In this document: in pieces, positions 10,292-24,155 of the stretch
Layout of the letters: each line of letters starts with the position of its first letter
How positions within the stretch are numbered: the stretch's first letter is position 1
Source: Isoetes taiwanensis
Taxonomy: Eukaryota; Streptophyta; Lycopodiopsida; Isoetales; Isoetaceae
Assembly: GCA_021234155.1 (NCBI GenBank)
Contig: JAJEKV010000080.1
Span: 2,713,867 to 2,777,866 of the forward strand
Direction of reading: 5' to 3'
DNA length: 64,000 bases
The notes under the pieces: model-generated
What the model was told of the DNA's origin: nothing
Database searches by the model: none
What the model saw: only the letters and a program-made list of their open reading frames with translations
Made by a program: the position numbers and the translations under genes

Positions 10292-12131
10292 TTTAGCAAA
10301 TGTGGATAGTAGAAGGAAGCATGCAATTTTGCATTCGTAGGCCTCAAGGCATTGTCGTAATGATGTTTAGTGAATTGGCCCTTGTAGACCTTAGAATAGT
10401 TGGTCCTAGAGGGTGTCTGTAATTTGAAGAGGTTGTATTCATGGAGTTTTAATGTTTGGATAAATATATGATGAGGATTTATGTATAATAAAGGATCCAC
10501 AACATTGTAATGACAATGAAGTTGTTAGTCTTTTGGTAGGTAATTTATGTGGGTTGAACTTGCAATAGGTTATGTACCAGGCATTTAGCCACCTCTCGAA
10601 TAGAAAGCATGTACCTATAAGAAAGTGGTGGCTCTGGCAAAAGCACCAGAATTCGTCATTAAACTTTCTTGAATAGATAAGGTGTTGGGGCCACCTTAGA
10701 TGTAATGATTATGGCTAGGAATATACATTCATCAACCTTTCTGGCATCATGTTCAAGATTGCAAGACAGCTAGGGGCAGTAGAGAGGGATTTTGTTGAAG
10801 GGAAGCTAGCAGGCCCTAAAATAATGGTCTTTCTTTCAACCAGCCCTCATTACAGGGGTTCGAAACCAATAATTCTCATGTGAAAGAGAGCTTGACATGT
10901 AAAGATGTAATGTCTAAAAAACAATTGTTGTTCTCCTTGTACATTCATGTTTCCTAGTGCTCCCATTATGCAGACTTCTAGAAAGTAGTAGCACTAACCA
11001 AGGATATACTATAAGTGCATAGCTCTGCTAACATAGAAATTTGGATGGACCGTCACTATCATTACCAGGATATAAATCAATATTGCTTTTAGAAAACCCT
11101 TTTTTTTCTTGCATTCTAAGGTCTGAACTGGTGTGCAACACCCACGATTTTATTATAGACATCAAGGCCAAAATTCATATGGCCGATTTAGCAAGAGAAG
11201 AATTTGAGACTTGCGGACACAACATCAACAATAAATGCCCTGGAAGATGCAAAACACCCTGAAAGATGCAGTATAACAATCCGAATGCCCCAACAGATTT
11301 TGGAGCATAGCGCATTAGTAGCACCTAATAATCCGAGCCGCTCCATTGACATCACTTTGAAGTGATATTCAATTGACTAATGAATAACAATGTCCTTGGA
11401 AAAATCTACATTGTTGGAGCCCTTGAAAACTGTTAATATAATATACGAACTATTTGCCTTGCTACAGTCAAGAAAGGCAAGTTGCTAGTCTTTAGTATGC
11501 ACAATTGTTCTTATGTCGCCCAGATTTAAAGTATCATAACTTTTTGATGTGCCATGAGGCTGCATGGCTAGGCTTTAGTAGTGTTAATCTTGAATTAAGC
11601 TTCATTGTGTCTACGCAAAGGTATCATAAGAGACCTTTTCTACAATTGTATACATGCTAGTTTCAATTAAATGCAAGGTAAGCAGCATAGGAACTACGAT
11701 TTGATAATGCAATATGCAACCTCTGTTTCTTTGCTTCACATTAGGTTGAAACTGACAACGCGTGATGGTTTCTATTGTCAGGCTAATAAAATACACCTCT
11801 CCATTCTTTATTAAAATGTTCAAAAATGTTGATAATCAAGACATCGCGAGACATATCATGGGATTACGACCTTCAATCAAGAAAAGAGAATGGAATACAT
11901 GCAAGCCAATGGCAGTACACATTGATATGGAATGTTATTTTTGGTATCTAGAAAAAATACTCAAAGACACCTCATTGCAATAAAGCTATTGCTTCTATGC
12001 ATCCAATCACAATTCCCCAAAATGCCGCCACCTCACCACTAATAGTAGAGCATACAATCGCGATGAAGCTTCAAACAATCTGCAGAGGGAGCTAACAATG
12101 CCAGAGGAACTCCATGGGAGGTGGTTGCTAC
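10292..12131. other. no gene recognised
   Basis: Probably includes the body of the second Helitron on the left. No conserved domain, RNA gene or strong repeat was seen. Confidence 0.4.
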
Positions 12132-12600
12132 GTAGCAAAATGATGCCTCAGCCATGTCGATTTCCTTTCCACAACCACCATCTGTATCGCTTGCCTACAA
12201 ATCTAATTCATTGGGTCCTCACATGCATGAAATCAATCTCTAAGAGAGCCAATATGAATCTCTAAGAGAGTTAAGAGAAATTGCTCTTAATTCTAAGAGA
12301 CTTGAAGAACATGCTATTTACATTTGAAATTAGCCATCCTCACCCCAAGAAGTAAAATGTAGCAAAATGATGCCTCAGCCATGTCGATTTCGTTTCCACA
12401 ACCACCATCTATATTGCTTGCATCCATGATCTCTAATTGCTAACCTATGAAGGCATTACAACTCTAGTTTATTCGGTCTTCACATGCATGAAATCAATCT
12501 CTAAGAGAGCCAATATGAAATTGGTCTTAATTCTAACAAACTTGAAGAACATGCTATTTACATTTGAATTTAGTCATCCTCACCTGCAAGTAAAAATGTA
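12132..12600. repeat. tandem duplication, about 227-bp period
   Basis: The unit beginning GTAGCAAAATGATGCCTC at 12132 is repeated at 12359. Both copies contain CATGCATGAAATCAATCTC and CTTGAAGAACATGCTATT. They differ by several indels, for example an extra AATCTCTAAGAGAG run in the first copy. Confidence 0.9.
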
Positions 12601-14225
12601 GCAGCCATCAATATAAAAACCACAGACTTGTCTCTATGAGAAATTCCTTTGAAGCAAGCTAGAGTGCAATCATGCCATCTGGTCTCAAAATCATCACATT
12701 AGACGTTTTAACGAATTATATTTCAGCTCATGAGCAAAGCAGAATTATAAACATGGTCGTATCAAAACTGAAACACAGAAATATACCTTATTAACATGGA
12801 CTTTTGCAATGGCAACAGTGATTTTATGAGTAGAGAATGATCTTATCCATTTACCTCAGCAAGTATCTTTTGCAAATGAGAGAAGATAAGTTAGTTTAGA
12901 ATAAATCAACTGGCAAAATTTAGCACAACATTATTACTGCAATCATCATTAACAGTGATTGCTACTCCAAAGACTAATCTGCTACATTTTCCTAAGAAAA
13001 AGGCAACATAGATTCAAATCCTAACTGGATGAAAAGGTGCTTTAATAATACGGAGATGCCGCATATTTGCATAACAAATGCTTGAATAGACCGTTAAGCA
13101 CTTGCCTTGGATATGGGCTCTGATATTCTTGCTAGTTCTTTGGAGGCTTCAACATGCCAGACATACAAAGGGTATCAGTGCCTCGAATAGATCTTGCAAG
13201 GTCTAATTTTTCTAAGCTTAGGAATGATATTCTCACAATATCCTCATAGTGTAAGTGAGAAATGCTGCAATGTAATGGCATATCTGAGACCTAAAGCTTT
13301 AATGTAGATTTCAAGAAATGAAATTTCTTCCAAAATCCTGGCATCTATTTTCAGCAGAAGTGCAAGTCCTGGTATCTACAGCATAAAAGGAAAACATATG
13401 AAGGAACCCACATTGAAAACATAAAGCTTGAGCACGTGAAGAATGTTCTCTATCAGAGAGCTAGAGAGCTAGGAACGGTGAAGTTTCTACATACTCTTAT
13501 TCCTTTTTTGGAATGTTGGGGTAGAATTGAACATGCTATTTAATAAGTAAAACAAATATGATATTAAGTATGAAGACAAAAAGGAATTTATGGAACTGTA
13601 GAACGTGACCTGCGATTAGCCTCACGAAGTCGATGGCAAGAATTTATTCTACCTTGCTGGTAGGAGCAAGAAGCTTCTTTTATCTGAAATGCCTGAAAGA
13701 CTCATGTAATAGCTCCTTTTTGTATTCTCAAACTGCAGGAAAAAGCTTTTGATGTTGGAACTATATTGTGTGTTTTTTGAATGTTGTTGCACAACATCCT
13801 AGGAAGTTCAACAAAACACAATAGAACATGGCATATGGATCACATGTAGAATGGCTCACATATTGGAAGTTGCTCCAGAATTTTGATGGCTTCCTAACAT
13901 GTGTGCTTCTATGTCTGATGTACCAGGCAGACACAATAAAGCTATCAAAAATAGCCAATAAAGCTAATAAGAAATGTGCAATGTGTTAATCTATTACCTC
14001 TGTATACAACAAATCTGCATAAAATAAATAGAAAGGTTGTAATTACATGGAAGGCATGGGGGAATCTACGTTGGAAGGAATGTAATATAGGTAATAGGCA
14101 AACGACATGTCCACCATAGCAGATTTAGAAGCTAGATATAGAAGCCATACGTATTTGGGTGCATCATCCTCAGGTGGACTTGCAACTTCTAATAGTTGGA
14201 TGTATAATGCTAACTAACTTATTAG
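12601..14225. other. no gene recognised
   Basis: AT-rich spacer. Nothing supportable on either strand. Confidence 0.4.
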
Positions 14226-14360
14226 ATAGAATATGTAGCATTATAACAGGGGGTTTTTTTTGTGATTTTATACGCTTTTTGGCATGGTTTTCATATGATT
14301 TCATGGGCGTATTGTGCGAGGCATACTAATCAGTATATCTAGAGTGCACTCCACATTTTG
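14226..14360. repeat. dispersed repeat R1, copy 1
   Basis: Shares GAATATGTAGCA, ATAACAGGGGGTT, TTTTATACGCTTTTT, CATGGTTTT, ATGATTTC and CTAGAGTGCAC with 52743-52870, in the same order and orientation. The GTA(G)..ATAACAGGGGGTT part alone recurs near 39434. The family is not recognised. Confidence 0.7.
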
Positions 14361-16497
14361 ATTGTCTAAATTCCATATCCCCAATGGTTTACCCCCTTTT
14401 ATTTTTATTCCTTTATTTATTTTTAATAAGCCATACATGCATACATGCAAGCATCGAGATGTTTCACTTTAGGGTTATCTTAGGGTTAGTTGAAGCATTA
14501 ACCCTCGTGTATGCATGTCTTTGCCGCAGTTCGAGGTGCTTGATTGCTTGAAGTTATGCGTCCCTTCGTTGGCCAAATCGAGCCTCCTGGCGGCCAAACA
14601 CGAAACGATCACAAATACAACTTTGGTACGTAAAGAAAAAGGATTATTCCGATGATGAAACCCGTCATTCAAACGGGCGACGAGCATGATAAAGAGGGAT
14701 GAGGAGCTGTTTACGGCCGGAAATGGTCGCCACCTACTGTTCGTAGTTCCTTTTGCCAAATTTTTTCGCGCGTGAATACAACCAATATTATGCTTCACGT
14801 GTTAGAGGTTCTCATTCAATTTGGTCGTAAGATTGGCTTGTCTTTGTTCGGACTAATTCGGCAGGGGCTTAAAAATATTGTTTTCCCATCATGTTCCAAA
14901 ATGCACGGAGCTTCGTCAAACCTCCACCATGTTGAATTCGTGACTAATTTCCAATAGCCCCTCGCCATCTACGAGCTCGTAATTTGGCAAACTCTCCACC
15001 ATATTGAATTTAGGCAAATCCCCAATAGCCCAGATGGCCAACCGGCATACCTATGGCCGGAGAGATGTGAATGGATTGTAGAGTAGTAAGAAAACATTTT
15101 GCCTCCACTGAAAATGATGGTTTAAACCGGGTAATCGATGAAAGAGGTCTGCTTAGTCCAAAACAAGCGAAAGACAAAGATTCTAAAGGCAAGTTGAGTT
15201 GATCACCCAAAAGTTTCAAAGCTCTTTTTAGGAATTGTACAACATGTTATAAGTTGCGTAAGAGACTTTGTATATTCACCGCACTATGTTATGCTTAATG
15301 ATCAATTCCGATTGCCATCCTAAGTTTCTTAGTCGCGGATTTTTACATAACATTGCGGTGATGTCGTGTGACAAAGATGCATCTAGTTATGTAATCAGAG
15401 TATGGTACCTTCTCCAAACCCGACCGGCCAGGTGCTTTAACTTATACATCATGATTTGGAGCGACTCTATGTATAAAACACTTTTGCTAAATCACTCTAT
15501 TGAAGTTGTCTTCCTTGCAGGATCAATAATTACAGATGTCTTTTGGTCTCGAGACCCTATTGGACATTTCTTTTTCTTTTAGTTTTCACCATCGAATTTT
15601 AATGGTGAGCCTAAACGAGAATCGGCCAATGCAAAGCATGTTTATTCACGCTCTCATCCTTACAAAGGCATCTATTTTTTGTCATCGAAAGGGCCTATTG
15701 GTCATACACAAGATCTACCGCAAGATTTATTGGGAGAAGTCACACGAGAAGTCGGGCAGGATTTTGCGCATAATTGGCTTTTAATTTCATGGTACATTGT
15801 ATTGTGCTTGGATTTATGTTACAGGTTTTCTAAACATGATTTTCTAAACATGATTTTTAATGGAAGCAAGGGACGACAGTGATGCAAGACTAAATGGCCT
15901 GATTTTGCTTCCTTAGGTTAGGACATTGGCCTTTCTTTCAGCGGAAGCTTTATATTCCTAAAGTGCGTCCTATATAGGCAAATGCCATTCAAAAGCATAT
16001 AGAAACAAATTCCATGGATATTATGGTGGAATATGTAGATGCTTGCTTGATGAACCTTTCACAACTGTTCAATGGATTAGAAACATATCCATAGGTAATG
16101 TAAAAGATTATATTGTGCACAGGGGTTAGTATCTAGATATTGGAGTACTTAAAAGTTCTTGTAACAAATGCTTGAACTCTTATTTTTGAGATCTCTTTGA
16201 TCCTATCGAAACCCCTTATGCTAGTTTGTGTACATGTTTTCATTTGCATTGTTTTTATGATTTTTATATTCTATAGGCCCTAAACCTTTTTCGTCACAGA
16301 TCTCACAAACATATAACAATATATAATAATAATAATAAACAATGATTATGACTTTTTCTTTGGTTTAGATGCTAGATATTCACTCAAGGGAGTTTGGACT
16401 GTGTATATGTTGTATTGTTATGAATTGCTTGTTTGTTTATTTGGTTTCGTTTTGTTTTGTTAGGGCCCGAAGGGCCAAAAAATTTTTTAGTATAACT
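14361..16497. other. no gene recognised
   Basis: Mixed-composition spacer. A 14-bp tandem (GATTTTCTAAACAT twice near 15838) and a palindrome GGGCCCGAAGGGCC near 16463 are the only structures seen. The short frames do not resemble known proteins. Confidence 0.35.
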
Positions 16498-16942
16498 ACC
16501 AACACATAACTATCACTAACATTAATTAAACAAACCATTGCATTTCACACTTAAAAATAAAATTCCCCCTTAAACCCCCTTTGGTTTGGGTGCATATTCA
16601 CACGGGGGGTGGCGTAGGGCGGCGAGAGCCCCTAAAATCATGCTATACATGTATACAATCAACACCATATAGTACATTGTCTCAAATCTTATAGTATTTC
16701 GCAAATTGTGTTATATAGTATACCAAAACTTGTACAGGCATACCCCACAAATGAGGATCTCTATGTACGGTCCAGATCGAGGAATAAAAGGCATATATGC
16801 TCATCCAACAGCTCTCGATGCCCGGAGTCACCCCCCCGTGTGAATATGCACCCAAACCAAAGGGGGTTTAAGGGGGAATTTTATTTTTAAGTGTGAAATG
16901 CAATGGTTTGTTTAATTAATGTTAGTGATAGTTATGTGTGAA
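16498..16942. mobile_element. MITE with 108-bp perfect terminal inverted repeats
   Basis: A 445-bp non-coding element. Positions 16502-16609 and 16832-16939 are exact reverse complements over 108 bp, an unusually long perfect pair. It is flanked by TATAACT on both sides (16491-16497 and 16943-16949), the likely target-site duplication. The unique centre of about 220 bp is shared with a second, truncated copy at 53889-54237. Terminal bases do not match a standard superfamily clearly. Perfect arms indicate a very recent insertion or arm homogenisation. Confidence 0.85.
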
Positions 16943-16949
16943 TATAACT

Positions 16950-19900
16950 GGCAGGTATCTACAGCCCTGTTCTAATATATTTGTAGTAAAGTCTACCATA
17001 AGATGAGCATTTCCAATCCAAAACCTAATCATTAGGCCAATAGTTATAGCTAAGGGGTCTCGTAGCGTAGTAGCCTTGGCAATCAGGAGCAAAGCCCTCA
17101 TATTTTGCAGAGCTGGATGTAATTAAAATGTTGCTATCTATCTCCATCAATCAATGATAAGCATTACAACCTCGGGCTAAAGCGCAATGATGTTAGAGCA
17201 CAAAGAAGCATTTGACTGGAGGACTGAAATCTACCAAGTAATGAATTTGACAACGAATTAATATAATAACGTGAAAAAACAAGAAAATTCATGCATTACC
17301 TTTTTATTCATCTATGCAAAAGAGGATCTATGGAAAGAGAATGATACGAAATCCATTTCCTTCAAGAAGAATTCAGAAGCTTCTTTGTAGAAACCTGATG
17401 ACAGATAAAAGAAAGTAAGATAAAAACCATTACAAATATATCAAACACAAAACCTGAACAAAGAGCAATGCAACACGTAAGATGCCAACACAGCCCACAA
17501 AAACATTTCTAAATCTAAGAACAATTTCTAGATCCTACTACCTAACGACAGAGAAGTGATTCGCTTAAACACAAAACGAAAGCTCCATGGCATACTTTCG
17601 AAATGATGCATCTGCGACCATCCGACCATTCCAACAGATGAAAAGGCTCTGAAACCTTCTATCCCTTCTAGCTCCACCCGTCCTCCATGCCCTTCATCCT
17701 CGCACATGCATGCCGGATTAGAAGGGTCGAAATCAGAAAGGGGCAAAATTGTAAACCCCAAATCAAGGCCAACGAAATTTCCCGATTTTTGGCAAATCAG
17801 AAATATTTTCAAATTAAACAAAAATTCCAAAAAGTTTTCGGAACCCCGGAAAAACCAAATTCAAACAATAGGATAACGACAGATAATGCCAACCAACAGT
17901 GGGAATTTACTTGGTGCCCTACATTTATAACTATTTCATGTTAGAGACGGCGAATGAGAATATAATTGCATTTGGTGCCTTATATTTGTAACAACCATTT
18001 CATAATGTGCAATGTAGAGAAATGGTTTTGAAAATTTGGACATCCATATATGGATATTTGCTACTCCAAAAGCTCGTCATATGTGTACCAGGAGAACCAT
18101 CGAGATGGCTATTGCCCATTCATTTTTATTCTCACATTTTGCGCATTTCTTAACGGATTGAAAGGCCTTTGTGGATTGAAGGTCTCCAAAGGAAATAATG
18201 AAAGAAATTTGTACTTTAAAGAGGGTATTATGACTCATGACAATGCAAACTGGTTGATTTCATGGATGGAACTAGGTATTCTAATAATAAATTATAATAA
18301 AAGTTTGTGATAAAAGTAAAAACATGAATGTCCAAAAAAGGCAATCACAAACGCTAGATTAATGTGATTGTTCGGATAAACTAAGACAGGACGCCTAACT
18401 TAGAATTCAGTTATCCTTCATCCTAAACTACCCTTTGTTGATTTGTTCAAACTCCAATATCAAACACAACGCCTCAAAGCTCAATATCTTTATGTTATTT
18501 TATCTTGAAGCTCAAAGCATCCAATGCATTACCATTGACAAAGACAATAAAGCATACATAAGAGTAATATGAGACAAATGCACCATCCGTAGACATAACA
18601 AACATCCACCCCTAATGCATTTGCGACTTTCAACTGGAAAGTCTGTTTTGATGTAGAAATCCCACTATAGTGGATCAAGGGAGGTGCATTATACATGAAC
18701 AAAATTCTTTCTAAACAGGATCATCTAACAGTGATAATTCAGTCACAATCGTCTTCGTTTATTTATGTTTGAAGGGTGGGAAATAACCCATCTGCAATGC
18801 CACGTCTTGGTTGGAGAGGCCTGTCTCAAAAGATGCTAAAATTTGAAAACCTATATAACATAAAACACATAAGAGCTTTTAATACTGAAAATTAGTTGCT
18901 ATTTACATCAATAAAAAAGCATGAAAACCGCATGTTTATTCTTGACCTAAAACCGCATGCTTTTATTCTTGTGGTCAACTTGAGCCTTGAAATTTTAAGT
19001 GATTACGTGAGGTTGCATATTCACTCATCGTGTTAACATAAGTCATGTATTAACACAAATAACATGAACATCAATACCCCGACGCTAAGCGCCTAGCATA
19101 ATTACTTTAGTAGCACAACCTTATCTACAATGGAAGCACAAATGTAACCATAGCATCAACTTATTCCTACACCTTATACATTCGTGATGCTTTAAGCTAT
19201 AAAGTAGAAGCATGTGGCATCTACCTAATGCCGACACCTTTAACATTCAACCCGAGCATCCTACATTTTACGCTCAATGTAGGGAATAGTAAACATGGCA
19301 TCTGCTCCCTAACTTCATGCCTTAGGGATTAACTATTATTACAACAAAATGTACTAAGCAAACAATTTCAATTCGTATGTGCAAAAGATCCAGCCAAATA
19401 AGAAATAAATGCCAAATTCGTTTTGCAAAATAAGAAACAGCTCATTTTACCACATACGTTTGCCATCATTCCACATTAGTAACTCAAATTCAACATCAAG
19501 GAGAAAGCTCGCCATAGCCAATCCAATTTGCAGTATTAAAGATGATACGATAAGGTGTGCAACATACAACATAACAATATAGATAATCGACAATGTTATG
19601 TATAACCTCTAGAACTGCTACCATAAGATAGGACTTAAGATAGAACTTAAGATAGGACTTATGAGGGATTGATTGAATGCCTCTTATTTTCTATCTGTTA
19701 TTGCCGACATCAAGGACAAAGCCTGCCATAACCATATCCATATCCGCTCCCTGCAAGAAACATTTAAGAACACATATAAGTCCTCATACTTGTTTTCAGC
19801 TTCAACAGATGGTCATACTTGTTCCCAAAGATGATCATACACCAATTACTCAAGCCGTTAGGTATCAACATAATGGATAAGAAAGTATAGCCCTATAGCA

Positions 19901-22140
19901 TAACCCTTTGATACCACGAATGATAAATCCATAAAACAAATTAAGGGTTTTAACACACAATACCGGATACTAAACCGCATTAAAAGAGAAAGGGCAAACG
20001 CTATGCTGTAATCAATCAAATGGAGAAAACAACTCCACATGCAAATAGTCGATGACGCGCACTTCGCTCTAGAATGGTGCAAATTCGAGCTGATTAGAAT
20101 GTTGTACTACAACTCATCCTTTTACTAAGAGAATTTAACCTTTAAACAACATGAATACAAAGGCGCTTCTTTAGTCACCCTGAGCACCGAGATTTAGAAG
20201 CCATCTAAAGCGATCTCTTCAAATGTAGTCAACTTAAACTCCCTCAAACGTGGCTAGGCTCTCCATCGTATTTGAGTCTCCAAACAAACCGCTTGGCAAA
20301 GAAGGAGCAAAATTAAATTAGCATCACGTATGTGTTTGATTCTAAATGCATATAGCAATGCATAGTGAAGAAAAATGCCTCAAAAAAGTGCAATAGCCTA
20401 GATAAGAAAAAGCTTGCGCATTCATAGCCAGCATAGTTGGAAGGAAAATGCATCTACCGCAACCACAGATGATAGCATGCAGCTATTGCAAGCATATATA
20501 TGGCCTAGACATGTCACATTTACATCCGACAACACCCTAATATCTTACATGCACAATAATCTATTAACAATGCCGCTCAAAGAAGTTGGCTTTCGCTTAA
20601 GACATATTTTAGAATTGAAAAGTGCTACAAAGCCATTAATGTGACCAAGCTAACCTCCTAAGATCTTCTTCTAGTTGTGGTAGCCTCTCATTGACTTGTT
20701 TCTTTGTATCCCTCTTGCCGTGATCAAAGATACCTTGAAAAAGTTGTAAAGTGACAAACCAAGATTGCATGGCTTTTAACAAATTTCCTTTGCCTACATC
20801 ATAGGTAGAAACTCATGCAGATCAAAAGGAACAAAATTGTTTGATGAGGCAAAGATGTTCGCTAGTTATATTAACAGCAATAACACTACATATCTACACC
20901 TTTGCCAATCTCTACATGCAACAATAAATCATTGAGAAGTAAAAACTATGAACCATCTCTGGCCGCAAGTTAAGCACCACAAACATTCCTATGCTCTATT
21001 GGCATTATCGACCTGATCATCCATAATCAGCCCGATATTTTCCACCAAATGAACTCAACCAACTCAACTCGTCCATGAACATCATCAAAATAACATGGGA
21101 CATGTGACATCCAAAGCTACGTCCTAAACTAAAGCATTCAACCACGCTTCTCCATTCATGCTAGATTCATAGAAGAACCAATAAAAATTCCACCGCCCTT
21201 TGTTTGAAAACAACAAAGATCATGCCGCATAAAATGAACCAGAGTCCAAGCAACCCATGCCTAAGAGCTCGGCCCTAGGGAAGTTGAAAGGATCGCCAAA
21301 ATGAAGGAAGCATAATATAATGTGGAGCATGTCGCTCATATTGCTTTGGTTAGAATACCTCATCCGCGCGTGTTTCTATATGTTCCGATTGTTGAAATGC
21401 GTGCCCCCGCCAATTCTAAGGCCCATGCATCCAAAATGGGGAATGATCATCGGAGTGCCACTGCGGCAAAGTAGGATGTAAGGAACCGAACCCTAAGTTT
21501 TTCATGTCCCATGTTGAGCAACATGCCACCGTGAATATGAATCTCTCGTTGAATCGATGGAAAGATATCCCAAGATTGAAAGCCAAAATAGAATCTAAGG
21601 CAAACAAATGGATTGATTATAGCAAAACCGACATTTACCCCGCTAGTTTGTTCTTGCTCCTCCCATCCGTGATCCCCCTTTCTTACTCATTGTATCGATC
21701 TTTTCCTCCTCCCCTACCCTCTTCACCAAAATCAAGAGAAGACAAACATTAGAAGCACATAAAAATCGATCGAAGGGAAACCAGAGATTGACCTCGTAAA
21801 AGCCATGGAAGCTTATTATCCATAGTTAGCCGCCTGTGCAAAGTCTATTGCAACAAAACCCTATCGATCCTTTCTCATGCCTTAATCATCCTTATAGCAT
21901 GCCGAAAGGGAATAAATCATTGCATGTCGGAAATTGAAAGAGGGCAAATCGAGAAGGACAAATCGATCTACCCGAAAGATAGGAAAGGAAAAAATGAAAA
22001 TCCAGGATCGAATAAAAGAAATTTTTCCGATTTTGGAAGATCGGCTTTTTTCAGCACCCAAACCCATTAAACCTTAGAAAATCCAAATTTTAAGAAAATA
22101 CCAAAATGTTTTGGCCAAACCTAAAACCCAAATTAAAAGA
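16950..22140. other. 5-kb gene-free stretch
   Basis: I find no conserved domain, transposon terminus or RNA gene. A GATAGGACTTA-type short tandem occurs at about 19626-19660. Composition is mostly AT-rich, with scattered CG-containing patches from 21.4 kb on. Short frames are uninformative. Confidence 0.4.
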
Positions 22141-22948
22141 GTTGATATAAAACAACATGGAAGTTGGGTCTCCGCTTCGCCTAAGGCTTAATCTCGATGC
22201 CATCCGGCATTCTCTACAAATCGAATGGAAGTTGGGTTCAACATTCCCGCTGTGCATCATTTTGTTAATGTTAACCGTGGCAGAATAAGCATAAATGGGC
22301 ATGGCAAAAATCCCTTTGTTCCTCGCACACAAAATCCTCGCGATAAAAATCACTTGTTTCTCGCTTATACCGCTTTTCCTCGCGGAAGAATCCCTTGGGA
22401 TCTCCTGCTACTTTGAATCACCGTGGTTTTGCTCAATCGCCCCCTTCATCCGCTTCGCGACAAAAAATCCCGCTTCTGCACCCTATATTTTCATGTGAAG
22501 AAATCCCCTCAGATTTCGCCCCGCTTTCCCCTCTCATAGAGTCAAGAAGGGAAGTCAAAAAAGCTGTTTTTCTGGCTTAACGGCGCAGAGTAGAATGGGT
22601 CGATCAACGGATATGGCAGGAGCAAAGAAATCAGTCAAGGTAAAAGCCGAAAAAAGAGCCGAGCTCTTACGTAAAGGAGGCAGAAAGTGCAAAATCGAAG
22701 CCATAAATCGAAGTTCGATAATAAAACCGAAGTCTTGAGAAGACGCCTTACAGCCAAGTTCAATTCAACTTCAGTTAAAGAAATGAAGAGGGTTTCCGGT
22801 TTGAAGGACCCGCCCCGCTATCACGGTCGCTGGGCCCCTTCCAAACCGAAAAGGCTCCTCATTCCATTCCCTATACATAAGAGCATATAATAAGAAATAT
22901 CACTAGATTTGAGAATCATTGGAAATATTTTGAAAACTAAGATTCCGA

Positions 22949-23640
22949 AAGGACTCGCAAGAGACACAAAACCTACCGATAGATAGGCTTTGTCATTCAT
23001 CACAAAAGAGCAAAGATAAATGTTTGAAGAATAGAGAGGGGGTAGCCGACCATAGGAACAATATCGACTACCCCGTAAAAAGAAATGTGCACAGTGCAAT
23101 ATAAAGGGTAATGGCGACAACTTCTCATCCGATAAAACCTCGTTTTCTCGGGTTCGAGGAAAACCCTAATGAGAAATGGTCGCCAACAACCTTGAATGTG
23201 TTGCCCTGAAAACCGAAGAGATGAGTTGATGGCGAACGCCAAAATATAAAGCAGACCCCGAAGAGGGCTGGAAGCCCCGCAAGCAAACACAAAACCCCTA
23301 AAAAATACCCGCGGAATGGTTAGAGAAAGCAAACTCATGCCCTCACGCAGCTAGGAAGGGAAGGGAGGGAAGCAACGAAATAGAAGAAGAACCGCCGGAG
23401 AAGACGCCGATAACCGGCATGCGAAAAGAGGAAATAGCCTTTATATAAAGCCGTCCTTTCCTCAATGGCGATCCGATGGCTCTGATCGATGCTATTCGGG
23501 AAAGGACTCGCAAGAGACACAAAACCGGGCCGACTACCAAAGAACTTCCTTAACTATAAGCCGAGGGCGAAACCCGCAAGCAACACAAAGAACTCAAAAA
23601 CACCCGGAATGGTTAGAGAAGATTCAACATGTAGCGTAAA
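22949..23640. repeat. duplicated module, two copies
   Basis: GAAAGGACTCGCAAGAGACA at 22949 recurs at 23501. A downstream block with CCGCAAGCAA and GGAATGGTTAGAGAA at about 23276-23325 recurs at about 23571-23620. The copies differ by a large internal length change and small differences around CG sites. Confidence 0.7.
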
Positions 23641-23645
23641 AGAGA

Positions 23646-24040
23646 GCATCACCCCAATAGGGTGGAGAACAAAGAGCACCCAACGGGTGGAAAACAATTA
23701 CGTGAAAAGAAATATGCGCCACCCACGAGGTGGAAATAAACAAAGATCACCCACGTGGAGATAACATCACCCAACGGGTGGAAAACACTATGCATCACCC
23801 AACGGGTGGAAAACAATTACGTAAAAAGAAATATGCGCCACCCCGGAGGTAGAAATAAACAAAGATCACCGCAGTGGAAATAGCATCACCACCATGGTGG
23901 AAAAAGCGCCACCCAACGGTGGATAACAATCACGTGAAAAGAAAAATGCATTGCAAAATAATGCTAGACAATGTTATTTACAACATCACTAAAGATGATA
24001 AATAGACATGAATGTCACCATCACTAAGTGGAAAAAACAA
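23646..24040. repeat. array of short palindromes, CACCC-N-GGGTG type, about 112-bp higher-order period
   Basis: Roughly ten imperfect palindromes of about 16-20 bp (such as CATCACCCAACGGGTGG, GCCACCCACGAGGTGG, TCACCCACGTGG) lie within 300 bp. CAACGGGTGGAAAACAATTACGT-like segments recur at about 23686, 23800 and 23914, giving a period near 112-114 bp. Each period carries three or four palindromes separated by AAAAGAAATATG or AAATAAACAAAG linkers. The same palindromes reappear at 26408-26580. Function unknown. Confidence 0.8.
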
Positions 24041-24155
24041 AGACCACCCAACAAAAACGCTCCATAAAAACGCTACATCTAGAGAAAGATAAGCATCAAT
24101 GTAAAACCATAAAAAAAGAACATCAAGAACACGAAACAAACTAAAAGTGGCCATT

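Noticed and set aside
23646-24040. CRISPR-like appearance of short palindromic repeats
   Set aside because: Plant nuclear context, variable repeats, irregular and related spacers, no cas genes.
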